DNA from: an uncultured Prosthecobacter sp.
GTDB taxonomy: Bacteria > Verrucomicrobiota > Verrucomicrobiia > Verrucomicrobiales > Verrucomicrobiaceae
Reading direction: 5' to 3'
Assembly (NCBI GenBank): GCA_947523045.1
Contig: CANNUR010000136.1
Location: 1-7,669, forward strand
Length of the DNA: 7,669 nucleotides
A model generated the notes under the pieces. It did not search any database. It saw nothing but the letters and a program-made list of their open reading frames with translations, and had not been told where the DNA came from. Made by a program: the position numbers and the translations under genes. Below are positions 1 through 5,408 of this stretch, one piece after another. The stretch's first letter is position 1. Each line of letters begins with the position of its first letter.

Positions 1-49
1 GCAGAGGGAGTTTCACGGCGTCGGCAACAGTAAAGGGACCGCGTTTCAC
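1..49 (-). CDS. Possible 5' end of a further gene in the fabF operon (partial)
   Basis: A GTG at 47-49 on the minus strand overlaps the TGA stop of the lipoprotein gene as GTGA, the same 4-nt arrangement seen at the two preceding junctions of this operon. The frame stays open for 16 codons to the window edge and reads VKRGPFTVADAVKLPL (first residue Met if GTG initiates). No Shine-Dalgarno sequence is visible upstream, so initiation would depend on coupling. Sixteen open codons are weak evidence alone; the case rests on the repeated overlap architecture. I do not recognise the product. Confidence 0.35.
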   Translation of the reverse strand, partial: MKRGPFTVADAVKLPL

Positions 50-324
50 TGTGGCGCGCCGGGAGGCAATCCACTGATGGTCTCGCGCGGAGGAGCCGCC
101 GGTGGCGGTGCCTCGGCGGGCATCGAATAACTCGGTGGCGGTGCCGTGTACTGGTAGGTGCGACGCGGCGCGCCGCGCGATTTGCGCTGCGGCAGCCCCC
201 ATTGGACATCCAACCGATCCATTTCCGCGACGGTCGGATTGGTGGCATCGGCCCGGCCGCTGGAACCGCAGGAGACGAGGGCCAAAAGTGGCAGCACGAG
301 CAGGGAGGAACGGAGGAGGGTCAT
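46..324 (-). CDS. Small proline-rich lipoprotein, function unknown
   Basis: A 92-residue protein with a lipoprotein signal peptide: a short N-terminus with Arg5, a hydrophobic stretch at about 7-17, and lipobox Leu16-Val17-Ser18-Cys19, so Cys19 should be lipidated after signal peptidase II cleavage. Gly20 follows the Cys, so there is no Asp+2 inner-membrane retention signal and outer-membrane sorting is plausible. The mature part is low in complexity: a basic patch near 46-56, a Tyr-rich stretch near 57-66, then a Pro/Ala-rich tail at about 62-92. It looks like a flexible periplasmic linker or anchor, not an enzyme. Its ATG overlaps the ygfZ stop by 4 nt and no clear ribosome site precedes it, pointing to translational coupling. 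I do not recognise a family. The signal peptide makes a real gene likely; the function is unknown. Confidence 0.75.
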   Translation of the reverse strand: MTLLRSSLLVLPLLALVSCGSSGRADATNPTVAEMDRLDVQWGLPQRKSRGAPRRTYQYTAPPPSYSMPAEAPPPAAPPRETISGLPPGAPQ

Positions 325-1202
325 CGGCAGGGCAGGTGTTGGATCCTTAGACTGGCAGCGATACTAGTCATGGCGTTGCCGACAAGCAACTGCGAATCCG
401 ACGCAACCAGCCCCTGGCGCAGGTAGCCGAGTCCGTGCAGGCGACCCTCGAGCGGATGGCGCGCAGCACTGGTGATGACGCCGGCGCGAGTGCCGTCCGG
501 CAACGAAAGTTCGGCACCGGCCATCGGCTCGCCGGATTCCGCCACCCAGATCACAAGTTCGCGCGGCATGCGCCCGGTGCTCTTGAGGCGCGACAGCACC
601 TCCTGCCCCACATAGCAGCCCTTGCTGAAGCTCATCACCCTGGCCTCAAGCCCGGCCTCCTGCGGAAAGGCCTCGCCGTTGAGCTCCTGCGGACTGGCCG
701 GCACCCCGCGCAGGATGCGCAGGGTCTCAGCCTCATCTTCGGTGAGCGGGTCGGCGACCGGAGCCGGCGCGCCGGCGGGCAGCCAGACGTCGCGCCCGAC
801 GCAGGCCAGACGGTTCGCCTCCAGGCCCTGCCCACCCGGATCAGGCCCGAAGCGATGCCAGAGCTGCCAGTCCTCGGTGATATCCTCCAACTCCGCGTCA
901 TCGGCAATCAGGTAACGCCCGAGACGGATGCCGAGCGACTCGCGCAGGCCGGCTGGGGCGTCGATGAGCAGGCTGTCGCCGTCGGGCGACGCATGGAAAA
1001 ACACCTCCCCTTCGATCCTGCCCTTGGCGTTGGTAACACAGGCATGCAGGGCGTGGCGGGCATCGGCCAGGCGCACGTCCTGGGTGACCTGGCCGTTCAG
1101 ATAACGCACCCGGTCGGGCCCGGACAAACGCCACTTGGCGCGACCGGAAAGGTTCAGCCAGCCACCCTCGGCCTGCAGCCGTTGCCAGAGTTCCGCCTTC
1201 AT
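321..1202 (-). CDS. ygfZ: YgfZ/GcvT-family folate-binding protein (Fe-S cluster maintenance)
   Basis: A 293-residue protein of the YgfZ family, which resembles the glycine-cleavage T-protein, binds folate and supports assembly or repair of certain Fe-S enzymes such as MiaB in E. coli. The diagnostic YgfZ motif KGCYVGQE lies at 194-201, with the functionally important cysteine at 196. The N-terminal aminomethyltransferase-like part includes RVRYLNGQVTQDV (31-43) and an NAKGRI segment (58-63); a beta-barrel-like C-terminal part runs from about 210. An upstream in-frame ATG at 1283 would add 27 residues lying entirely over the neighbouring reductase gene. The ATG at 1200-1202 is preferred because it overlaps that gene's stop as ATGA and begins the family-like sequence MKAELWQRL. 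It sits third in the fabF operon. The motif separates it from true aminomethyltransferase GcvT. Confidence 0.9.
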   Translation of the reverse strand: MKAELWQRLQAEGGWLNLSGRAKWRLSGPDRVRYLNGQVTQDVRLADARHALHACVTNAKGRIEGEVFFHASPDGDSLLIDAPAGLRESLGIRLGRYLIADDAELEDITEDWQLWHRFGPDPGGQGLEANRLACVGRDVWLPAGAPAPVADPLTEDEAETLRILRGVPASPQELNGEAFPQEAGLEARVMSFSKGCYVGQEVLSRLKSTGRMPRELVIWVAESGEPMAGAELSLPDGTRAGVITSAARHPLEGRLHGLGYLRQGLVASDSQLLVGNAMTSIAASLRIQHLPCR

Positions 1203-2035
1203 GATGGCAAGCGGCCGATCACCGAAAAATCGAGGTCGCCAAGGCCCGTCTGCGCAGCGGCGCGCATGGCCTCGGCAGTGCAATCAAGCGCCGGCGTGGC
1301 CAGACCGGCACCGGCGGCGAGTTCCCGAGCGAAATCGGCGTCCTTGAGCATGTTGACGAGGGCAAAGTGCGGCTCGAAATCGTCCTGCATCAGGGCCGGC
1401 AGCTTCATGGCGAGCAGCGACGAGTGATTGGCATTGGCCTCCAAGGCCGTCTGCAGCGCCGCCAGCGGCACGCCCTCGGCGCGGGTGATGGCCGCCGCTT
1501 CGGCCAGGGCCTTGACCGTGACCGCCGTGACCAGGTTGGTGACAATCTTCAGCACCATGGCGTCGCCAACCTCCCCGAGGGGAAGGATCTTCACCGAGCT
1601 CAGTTCCAGCACCGGCCGCGCGCGCTCCAGCAGGGCTGCGTCGCCGCCGACATAATAAACGAGTTTGGCGTTCTGCGCGGCCATCTTGCTGCCGGTGAAG
1701 GGCGCATCGAGAAAACCGGCGCCCGACTCGGCACACAGGCGCGCGGCCTCGAGCACGGCAGCCTTGCTGACCGTGGCATGATTGAGCACCAGATGCTCCG
1801 GCGTCAGCACCGGCGCGAGGTCGCGCAGCGCCTCGATCAGCGCCGCGGAATCGCGCACAAAGATCTGCACCACTTTCGCCGCCTCGGCGACCGCCCGCGG
1901 GCTGGCCAGCGAGCCGGCCTTGCCGGTGCGGCTCCAGACATGCACGCGGTGGCCGGCGGCACGCAGGTGCCCGGCGACCCGGCCGCCGATGATGCCCAAA
2001 CCGAGCACGCCGATGTCCTGGGAGGCGTCCTTCAT
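1199..2035 (-). CDS. NAD(P)-dependent beta-hydroxyacid dehydrogenase family reductase (GLYR/HIBADH-like)
   Basis: A 278-residue two-domain oxidoreductase. The N-terminal Rossmann fold carries GLGIIGG at 12-18, the nucleotide-binding glycine motif. The substrate loop DAPFTGSK at 110-117 continues to NAKL; the GSK form is typical of glyoxylate/succinic-semialdehyde reductase-like members (compare DAPVSGSK). Lys163, in KIVTN, is the expected catalytic lysine of the all-helical C-terminal domain, and a KD pair at 231-232 matches the conserved C-terminal substrate or cofactor position. Length is slightly short of the usual 285-300. Such enzymes reduce small aldehydes or keto acids, or oxidise 3-hydroxy acids. 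Substrate and cofactor cannot be set from sequence: Arg36 and Thr37 after the second beta strand would allow NADPH. It starts 16 nt after fabF and overlaps ygfZ by 4 nt. The usual DxSTxxP motif is replaced by NHATVSKAAV (85-94), a modest divergence. Confidence 0.9.
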   Translation of the reverse strand: MKDASQDIGVLGLGIIGGRVAGHLRAAGHRVHVWSRTGKAGSLASPRAVAEAAKVVQIFVRDSAALIEALRDLAPVLTPEHLVLNHATVSKAAVLEAARLCAESGAGFLDAPFTGSKMAAQNAKLVYYVGGDAALLERARPVLELSSVKILPLGEVGDAMVLKIVTNLVTAVTVKALAEAAAITRAEGVPLAALQTALEANANHSSLLAMKLPALMQDDFEPHFALVNMLKDADFARELAAGAGLATPALDCTAEAMRAAAQTGLGDLDFSVIGRLPS

Positions 2036-2051
2036 GGCGATGCTCGCAACC

Positions 2052-3302
2052 TCAGCCCTCGAACTTCTTCACCAGCAGGGCCGAGTTGTGGCCGCCGAAG
2101 CCGAAGCTGTTGCTGAGCGCGGCGCTGAGCTTGGCCGGACGCGCCTCGTTGGGGACGATGTCGACATCGACCTCGGGATCCGGGTTCTCGACGTTGATCG
2201 TCGGCGGCACCAGCTGGTCGCGCAGGGCGAGCACGCTGGCGGCAAGTTCAACGCCGCCGGCTGCGCCGAGCAGGTGGCCGGTCATCGACTTCGTGCCGGA
2301 GACCAGCAGGCCCTTGCGGGCAAAGTCGCCAAAGGTGCGCTTGATGGCGCGCAACTCGCAGAGGTCGCCGACAGGCGTCGAGGTGGCGTGGGCATTGACG
2401 TACTGCACGTCGCCGGCGTTCAGGCGGGCGTGGCGCAGGGCCATTTCCATGCACTTCGAGGCGCCGAGGCCTTCCGGATGCGGCGCGGTCAGGTGATAGG
2501 CGTCGGCGGTGACGCCGTAGCCGGCGAGCTCGCAATAAATGGTCGCTCCGCGCTTCTTGGCGTGTTCGAGCTCCTCAATGACCACCACGCCGGAGCCCTC
2601 GCCCATGACGAAGCCGTCGCGATCCTTGTCCCAGGGACGCGAAGCGCGCTCGGGCTCGTCGTTGCGCAGGGACAGCGCCTTCATGTTGGCAAAGCCGGAC
2701 AGGCCGCAGGGACGGATGCTCGCCTCGGAACCGCCGCAGACAATGGCGTCGGCATCGCCAAATTTGATGATGCGCCACGCCTCGCCAATGTTGTTGTTGG
2801 AGGTCGCGCAGGCGGTGGTGATGCACATGTTCGGGCCCATGAAGCCGAACTCGGTGGCGATCATGCCCGTGGCGATGTTGGTGATCATCATCGGGATGAG
2901 GAAGGGCGAGACGCGGCCCGGCCCCTTGTTGAGCAGGATCTCGTACTGGGCCTCGATCGTGCTCAGGCCGCCGATGCCACTGCCAACCATGACGCCGATG
3001 CGGTGCGGATCCAGGCTGTCCGGATTCAGACCACTGTCTTTCACCGCCATTTTCGAGGCAGCCATGGCCAACTGGAAAAAGCGGTCGGCACGACGCGCTT
3101 CCTTATGGTTGTTGAAGAAGGGTGTCGGGTCAAAATCCACCACCTCGCCGGCGATCTTGCAGTCGTAGTTCGTCGTGTCCATGCTCTGGATGCGGCGAAT
3201 GCCGCTCTTCCCGGCGACGAGGTTTTTCCAGAAATCGTCCTTGTTGTTTCCCAGCGGGGAAACGACTCCGATTCCGGTGATGACGACGCGACGCTCGCTC
3301 AT
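2052..3302 (-). CDS. fabF: 3-oxoacyl-[acyl-carrier-protein] synthase II (FabF)
   Basis: A full-length 416-residue condensing enzyme that joins malonyl-ACP to a growing acyl-ACP in type II fatty-acid elongation in the cytosol. The thiolase-fold triad is complete: Cys165 in TTACATS, His305 in NAHATSTPVGD and His343 in KSMTGHLLGAAGG. Lys338 and the gatekeeper Phe402 in GFGGHN are also present. These sit 2-3 residues after E. coli FabF C163, H303, K335, H340 and F400, so the alignment is nearly gap-free. The start MSERRVVITGIGVVSPLG is the standard N-terminus. It is the first gene of the minus-strand operon. No acpP lies immediately upstream; the neighbour is divergent rnhB. The leader next to the ATG is C-rich in the mRNA and has no Shine-Dalgarno match. 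Confidence 0.97.
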   Translation of the reverse strand: MSERRVVITGIGVVSPLGNNKDDFWKNLVAGKSGIRRIQSMDTTNYDCKIAGEVVDFDPTPFFNNHKEARRADRFFQLAMAASKMAVKDSGLNPDSLDPHRIGVMVGSGIGGLSTIEAQYEILLNKGPGRVSPFLIPMMITNIATGMIATEFGFMGPNMCITTACATSNNNIGEAWRIIKFGDADAIVCGGSEASIRPCGLSGFANMKALSLRNDEPERASRPWDKDRDGFVMGEGSGVVVIEELEHAKKRGATIYCELAGYGVTADAYHLTAPHPEGLGASKCMEMALRHARLNAGDVQYVNAHATSTPVGDLCELRAIKRTFGDFARKGLLVSGTKSMTGHLLGAAGGVELAASVLALRDQLVPPTINVENPDPEVDVDIVPNEARPAKLSAALSNSFGFGGHNSALLVKKFEG

Positions 3303-3326
3303 GGGGGCAGTGGGTGGGGGGAGGGG
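3303..3326 (+). other. G-quadruplex motif abutting the fabF start codon
   Basis: Four G tracts of 5, 3, 6 and 4 bases occur on the plus strand, separated by loops of 4 (CAGT), 1 (T) and 1 (A) bases. This satisfies the G3+N1-7 rule with very short loops, which favours a stable fold. It begins at the base immediately 5' of the fabF ATG, on the template strand for fabF, so fabF mRNA carries the complementary C-rich tract. The motif is directly visible; folding in the cell and any regulatory effect are inference. Confidence 0.6.
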
Positions 3327-3353
3327 TTGAAACTGAAGCAGGAGAGAACACGC

Positions 3354-3381
3354 TTTACATGCCGGGGCAAGGGATTTTCAA
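3354..3381 (-). promoter_or_regulatory. Candidate sigma70-type promoter for fabF
   Basis: On the minus strand, TTGAAA (3376-3381; 5 of 6 to the -35 consensus) is followed after 16 bp by TGTAAA (3354-3359; 4 of 6 to the -10 consensus). Transcription would begin near 3346-3348, giving a leader of about 45 nt that includes the C-rich tract. This AT-richer block is the only good candidate in the 88-bp divergent gap. It is a pattern match only. Confidence 0.4.
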
Positions 3382-3382
3382 T
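3354..3382 (+). promoter_or_regulatory. Candidate sigma70-type promoter for rnhB, face to face with the fabF promoter
   Basis: On the plus strand, TTTACA (3354-3359; 5 of 6 to the -35 consensus) and TTCAAT (3377-3382; 4 of 6 to the -10 consensus) are 17 bp apart. The predicted start falls around 3389-3391, at or next to the rnhB ATG, so the transcript would be leaderless or nearly so. This agrees with the absence of a ribosome site before rnhB. The hexamers coincide with those proposed for fabF on the other strand. Evidence is consensus matching only. Confidence 0.35.
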
Positions 3383-3390
3383 CGCCAGCC

Positions 3391-4038
3391 ATGCCCTCGC
3401 TCGACCACGAAAACCAACTCCGTGCCGCAGGCCACCGCATCGTCGCCGGCATCGACGAAGCCGGCCGCGGACCGCTCGCCGGACCCGTCTGCGTGGCCGC
3501 GGTGGTGCTGCCGGATGACTTCATCCACCCGCTGCTCAACGATTCCAAGAAGCTTGCCGAAAAGCGCCGCGAGGAACTCTACGCCGAACTCACCGCTGAT
3601 CCCGGCATCCGCTGGCACTGCGAAACCGTGGCAGCCGCCGAGATCGACCGCGTCAACATCCTGCAGGCCACCTGGCTGGGCATGCGCCGCTGCGCCCTCG
3701 CTCTGGCTCCGCGCCCCGATGCCGCGCTGATCGACGGTCGGCCGGTGCGCGACTTTCCGGTGCCGCAGCGCGCGCTGGTGAAGGGCGACAGCCTCAGCTT
3801 CTCGATCGCCGCCGCCAGCATCATCGCCAAGGTCACACGCGACCGCCTCATGCTTGAACTGGCGGTCCGCCATCCCGGTTACGGCTTCGAAATCCACAAG
3901 GGCTACCCGACGCCGGCGCACCTGGCCGCCCTCGAACGCCTCGGCCCCTGCCCCGAACACCGGGTCAGCTTTGCCCCCGTGGCACGCCTCGCCGACGGCG
4001 GCCTGTTCAAATCTGCGGCAGACCGCCCCGCTCATTGA
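3391..4038 (+). CDS. rnhB: Ribonuclease HII
   Basis: A 215-residue RNase HII, which cuts RNA in RNA-DNA hybrids and at single ribonucleotides in DNA. The DEDD metal site is complete: Asp22 and Glu23 in GIDEAGRGPLAGPV, Asp115 in LIDG and Asp133 in KGDS; the 18-residue gap between the last two equals that of E. coli (D108, D126). The GRG motif (25-27), DSKKL (51-55), SIAAASIIAKVTRDRLM (138-154) and the GY-EIHKGYPT segment are typical. Length is normal. No Shine-Dalgarno sequence precedes the ATG, but the start lies about 16 residues before the catalytic strand, as expected. It is transcribed away from fabF, and its last 32 bp overlap the convergent zinc-ribbon gene. Confidence 0.97.
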   Translation: MPSLDHENQLRAAGHRIVAGIDEAGRGPLAGPVCVAAVVLPDDFIHPLLNDSKKLAEKRREELYAELTADPGIRWHCETVAAAEIDRVNILQATWLGMRRCALALAPRPDAALIDGRPVRDFPVPQRALVKGDSLSFSIAAASIIAKVTRDRLMLELAVRHPGYGFEIHKGYPTPAHLAALERLGPCPEHRVSFAPVARLADGGLFKSAADRPAH

Positions 4039-4249
4039 GGCTGCCGCAGGCCGGGCAGCGCGTGACGCGCTCGGCGCGCGGCGGAATGGCGTAGTTGCAG
4101 CCGCAGATGCGGCACTGGATGGCGATGCGACGCCGGCGAGCCTCGCGCCGCTGTTCGCGCCAGAAGCTGTGGAACCACAGCACGCAGACGAGACTCACGC
4201 CGATGAGCATGACCAGCGTGATGAGTTGGCCGAGGCCGATGCTGATCAC
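4007..4249 (-). CDS. Small membrane-anchored zinc-ribbon protein
   Basis: An 80-residue protein with one predicted transmembrane helix (about 5-29), a strongly basic stretch after it (REQRREARRRR, 31-41) and a C-terminal zinc ribbon: CRIC at 46-49 and CPAC at 65-68, 15 residues apart, with an extra Cys51. By the positive-inside rule the zinc ribbon should face the cytoplasm. The GTG at 4247-4249 is chosen as start: it overlaps the stop of the upstream TonB-like gene as GTGA and follows a strong AAGGAGGAG ribosome site. An ATG at 4268-4270 would add seven residues but lies just before that ribosome site. It is last in the exbB-exbD-tonB-like cluster and its 3' end overlaps rnhB tail to tail. 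Cytoplasmic zinc ribbons often bind nucleic acid or protein; the function here is unknown. Confidence 0.8.
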   Translation of the reverse strand: MISIGLGQLITLVMLIGVSLVCVLWFHSFWREQRREARRRRIAIQCRICGCNYAIPPRAERVTRCPACGSLNERGGLPQI

Positions 4250-4989
4250 GGCGCGGACTCCTCCTTCCATTGCAGATGCACCAGCCCGGTCGTCACCGTG
4301 CCGGGTGTCGCCTCGCGGAAGCGCAGCGCGCGCAGTGCTTCACTCAGACGGATGCTGGGCTCAGCTTCCTCAATGAGCGCCAATGGCAGCGCATGTGTGA
4401 CCCGGCCACGGTCATCCACAGCAAGATGAAACTGCAGCCGTGCGGTCTCGGCCAGCGGCACATCGCCCAGGTCGACAACCGCGGGTGCGCGCGCCGCCAG
4501 AGCCCCGTCAAAGATCGGCACCAGACGCTGCCGGACCGGGGCCGGCACGGCCGCTGCCACAGCCACGGCGGCCGGTGGTGGCAGCTGATGCAACCCGGCG
4601 ACCACCGGCCGGGTGGGCAGGACTTCGGAGAGATCGGCCGGCAGGGGCTTCAAACGCAGCTCCTGACCGGCATAACCCGGGATCAAACGCGGACGCCGGA
4701 TCACCACCGCCGGTGCAGCAGTCTCGGCCGGGAGAATGGGGAAACTGCGATCCATCGCCCGATGGATGAGAGCGCGTTCGGCCGGCACCTCAGGATTCAA
4801 AACCAGCACGTGCTGTGGCCGCACGTCGCGCCCCACGGGGGCCGGAGCCACGACACGAAACACCACGAACAGGCCGAACAACCCGCCCAGGGTCAGCACC
4901 AGAGCCACGGCCATGCGCAACCAGCTGCGGTCATCGCCCTGCCAGTCAAAGAGCAGTTTCTGACCCGAATCTTGGGCTGACGCCTTCAT
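4246..4989 (-). CDS. TonB-like energy-transducer protein
   Basis: A 247-residue protein with TonB architecture: short cytoplasmic N-terminus (1-25), one transmembrane helix (about 26-48), a Pro/Ala/Val-rich periplasmic linker (roughly 82-160) and a C-terminal region (about 182-242) whose pattern RLQFHLAVDDRGRVTHALPL, then LSEALRALRFREATPG, resembles the TonB C-terminal fold (a strand, a D-x-x-G turn, a helix, an RF strand). It would connect an ExbB/ExbD complex to an outer-membrane or periplasmic partner. The linker is Pro-rich but lacks the usual Glu-Pro/Lys-Pro repeats. The membrane helix has no Ser or His, whereas E. coli TonB relies on Ser16 and His20. Its ATG overlaps the exbD stop as ATGA. 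Assignment rests on gene order, topology and a weak C-terminal match. Confidence 0.75.
   Translation of the reverse strand: MKASAQDSGQKLLFDWQGDDRSWLRMAVALVLTLGGLFGLFVVFRVVAPAPVGRDVRPQHVLVLNPEVPAERALIHRAMDRSFPILPAETAAPAVVIRRPRLIPGYAGQELRLKPLPADLSEVLPTRPVVAGLHQLPPPAAVAVAAAVPAPVRQRLVPIFDGALAARAPAVVDLGDVPLAETARLQFHLAVDDRGRVTHALPLALIEEAEPSIRLSEALRALRFREATPGTVTTGLVHLQWKEESAP
4258..4266 (-). promoter_or_regulatory. Strong Shine-Dalgarno site that decides the zinc-ribbon gene start
   Basis: The minus strand reads AAGGAGGAG, with 8 nt between it and the GTG at 4247-4249. It lies inside the last codons of the TonB-like gene. It is the only near-perfect ribosome site found before a gene in this window, which argues for GTG initiation there and against the ATG at 4268-4270. 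Confidence 0.75.
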
Positions 4990-5402
4990 GACCTCGGGCG
5001 GCTGGGCTGTGGGGTGGTCGAAAGAGCCACCTCGTAGCCCAGTTCCTGGGCAATGTTGACCACCTCCACGACCCGCCCTTGGGCGGCATTGCGGTCGGCG
5101 TGAATGATGACCCGGCGGTCGCCGTCGAGCCGCTCGAGCAGGCGGGTGCGCAGCTCGCCGGCCTCCAGTCGCTGACCGTCGAGATAAACCCAGGCCTCCT
5201 CACCGGCAGTCAGGGTGAGGGTATGAGCACGATCAAAACCGCTGAGCCGGCTCGACGAACGCGGTTTTTCAACCGTGATACCCGACTGGGCGACGAAGCC
5301 GCTGCTGAACAGGAAGCAGACCACGAGCAGCAGGATGACATTGAGCAGCGGCGCAATGTAGAGCCAGGGGCTCTGCCTGGGCAGGTGGCTTTCCAGCTTC
5401 AT
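4986..5402 (-). CDS. exbD: ExbD/TolR-family biopolymer transport protein with Asn at the conserved Asp position
   Basis: A 138-residue protein with a short cytoplasmic N-terminus, one transmembrane helix (about 13-37) and a periplasmic domain (about 40-138) with the family pattern: TLTLTAGEEAWVYLDGQRL, then VIIHADRNAAQGRVVEVVNIAQELGY (the usual V.I.aD......V..v...... of ExbD). Family members pair with ExbB/TolQ to harness the proton gradient. The helix begins IAPLLNV, where canonical ExbD/TolR have PLIDV or PLVDV: Asn21 (codon AAT at 5340-5342) stands where E. coli ExbD has the essential Asp25. Length is normal and the reading frame intact, so this is a divergent protein and not a broken gene. 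It starts 6 nt after exbB and overlaps the TonB-like gene by 4 nt. Confidence 0.9.
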   Translation of the reverse strand: MKLESHLPRQSPWLYIAPLLNVILLLVVCFLFSSGFVAQSGITVEKPRSSSRLSGFDRAHTLTLTAGEEAWVYLDGQRLEAGELRTRLLERLDGDRRVIIHADRNAAQGRVVEVVNIAQELGYEVALSTTPQPSRPRS

Positions 5403-5408
5403 GGCAGC

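Noticed and set aside
321..1202. Glycine-cleavage aminomethyltransferase GcvT
   Set aside because: KGCYVGQE and the shorter length are YgfZ traits; no gcvH or gcvP is nearby.
1203..1283. Upstream ATG extension of YgfZ
   Set aside because: It would lie wholly within the reductase gene and adds an Arg-rich non-family N-terminus; the ATGA overlap at 1199-1202 is the better start.
435..1427. 330-codon plus-strand open frame over ygfZ
   Set aside because: A shadow of the YgfZ and reductase genes, whose motifs are intact on the minus strand.
1782..3518. 578-codon plus-strand open frame antisense to fabF
   Set aside because: FabF on the minus strand is complete with all catalytic residues; the antisense product is Arg/Ala/Gly/His-rich with no family features.
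3355..4035. 226-codon minus-strand open frame over rnhB
   Set aside because: RNase HII on the plus strand has its full DEDD site; the antisense frame has no recognisable domain and would collide with the fabF promoter region.
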